DNA of 64,000 bases, from positions 773,501 to 837,500 of the forward strand of contig JARFJB010001172.1 of assembly GCA_036346205.1 (NCBI GenBank), written 5' to 3'. Within the stretch, counting starts at the first letter, position 1. Every line of letters starts with the position of its first letter. This document shows, piece by piece, positions 63,941 to 64,000 of the stretch. The stretch comes from Vesta saturnalis. Taxonomy: Eukaryota; Arthropoda; Insecta; Coleoptera; Lampyridae. The notes beneath the pieces were generated by a model, which was not told the DNA's origin, did not search any database, and worked only from the letters and a program-made list of their open reading frames with translations. A program made the position numbers and the translations under genes.

Positions 63941-64000
63941 GTTACCTTTAGCAAAATTGCTAAAAAACATGGGGGTGGATTGGGACGATGCACTAGTTGT
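63939..64000 (+). pseudogene. RTE-like RT fragment running off the window
   Basis: LLPLAKLLKNMGVDWDDALV resembles the LLKxMGVDWxDRRLI stretch in the RT fingers/palm of RTE-like proteins, with the conserved Arg pair changed. Like the fragment at 5366, it begins directly after an (AT)n tract. Confidence 0.4.

Overview
The window is AT-rich, repeat-dense nuclear DNA of an animal, most likely an insect. Evidence for this: nearly every recognisable protein is a transposable-element (TE) protein of a type common in arthropods (mariner/Tc1, ZMYM1-like hAT, FLYWCH-MULE, BEL/Pao, Jockey, Penelope, RTE-like); a tRNA-derived SINE family recurs; and the one exon resembling a host gene is spliced and of ABCG type. 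I cannot name the species. No prokaryotic operon, rRNA or CRISPR array is visible.

Layout. 1-6400: an old hAT element broken by a complete mariner-like element (3194-4988) and by a 5'-truncated RTE-like insertion with a perfect 12-bp target duplication. 6660-9500: two arrays of a ~90-145-bp repeat in opposite orientation around a 1.6-kb core, a Foldback-like shape. 10058-10202 (-): likely first coding exon of an ABCG transporter gene. 11064-19171: a hAT element delimited by a perfect 8-bp TSD, holding a transposase relic, a Tc1 deletion derivative and a 3.6-kb element (15407-19008) with perfect 73-bp TIRs, 5'-AG termini and a 6-bp TSD. 19180-22260: non-coding, a TTAA-flanked inverted repeat and SINE copies. 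22900-26750: MULE, mariner, non-LTR and IS630-type relics.

27677-40298: IS630/DDE_3-type transposons, one split by a MULE and one split by a young BEL/Pao element (32702-39252; LTRs differ at 3 of 300 positions; one 1695-codon ORF with an in-frame integrase deletion). 41110-48690: a full SINE copy, a long CA microsatellite, several mariner relics and a nearly full-length Jockey-type retrotransposon with inactivating lesions. 52040-59543: a minus-strand gypsy-like LTR element with unusually long LTRs (~2.35 kb), Gag and protease but no RT or integrase, inserted into an (AT)n tract. 59577-61640: a Penelope-like element with a GIY-YIG domain and a decayed hammerhead-like motif. 61800-64000: mariner relics, a second hammerhead-like motif and the start of another RTE-like fragment.

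No multi-gene pathway is encoded. The biology is TE nesting, decay and cis-regulatory content. The most unusual item is the TIR at 15407-15479 / 18936-19008, which packs exact consensus-like YY1, ETS-CRE and E-box motifs into 73 bp of a non-coding element whose ends resemble Polinton/Maverick ends. All calls come from reading the sequence; no database search was run.
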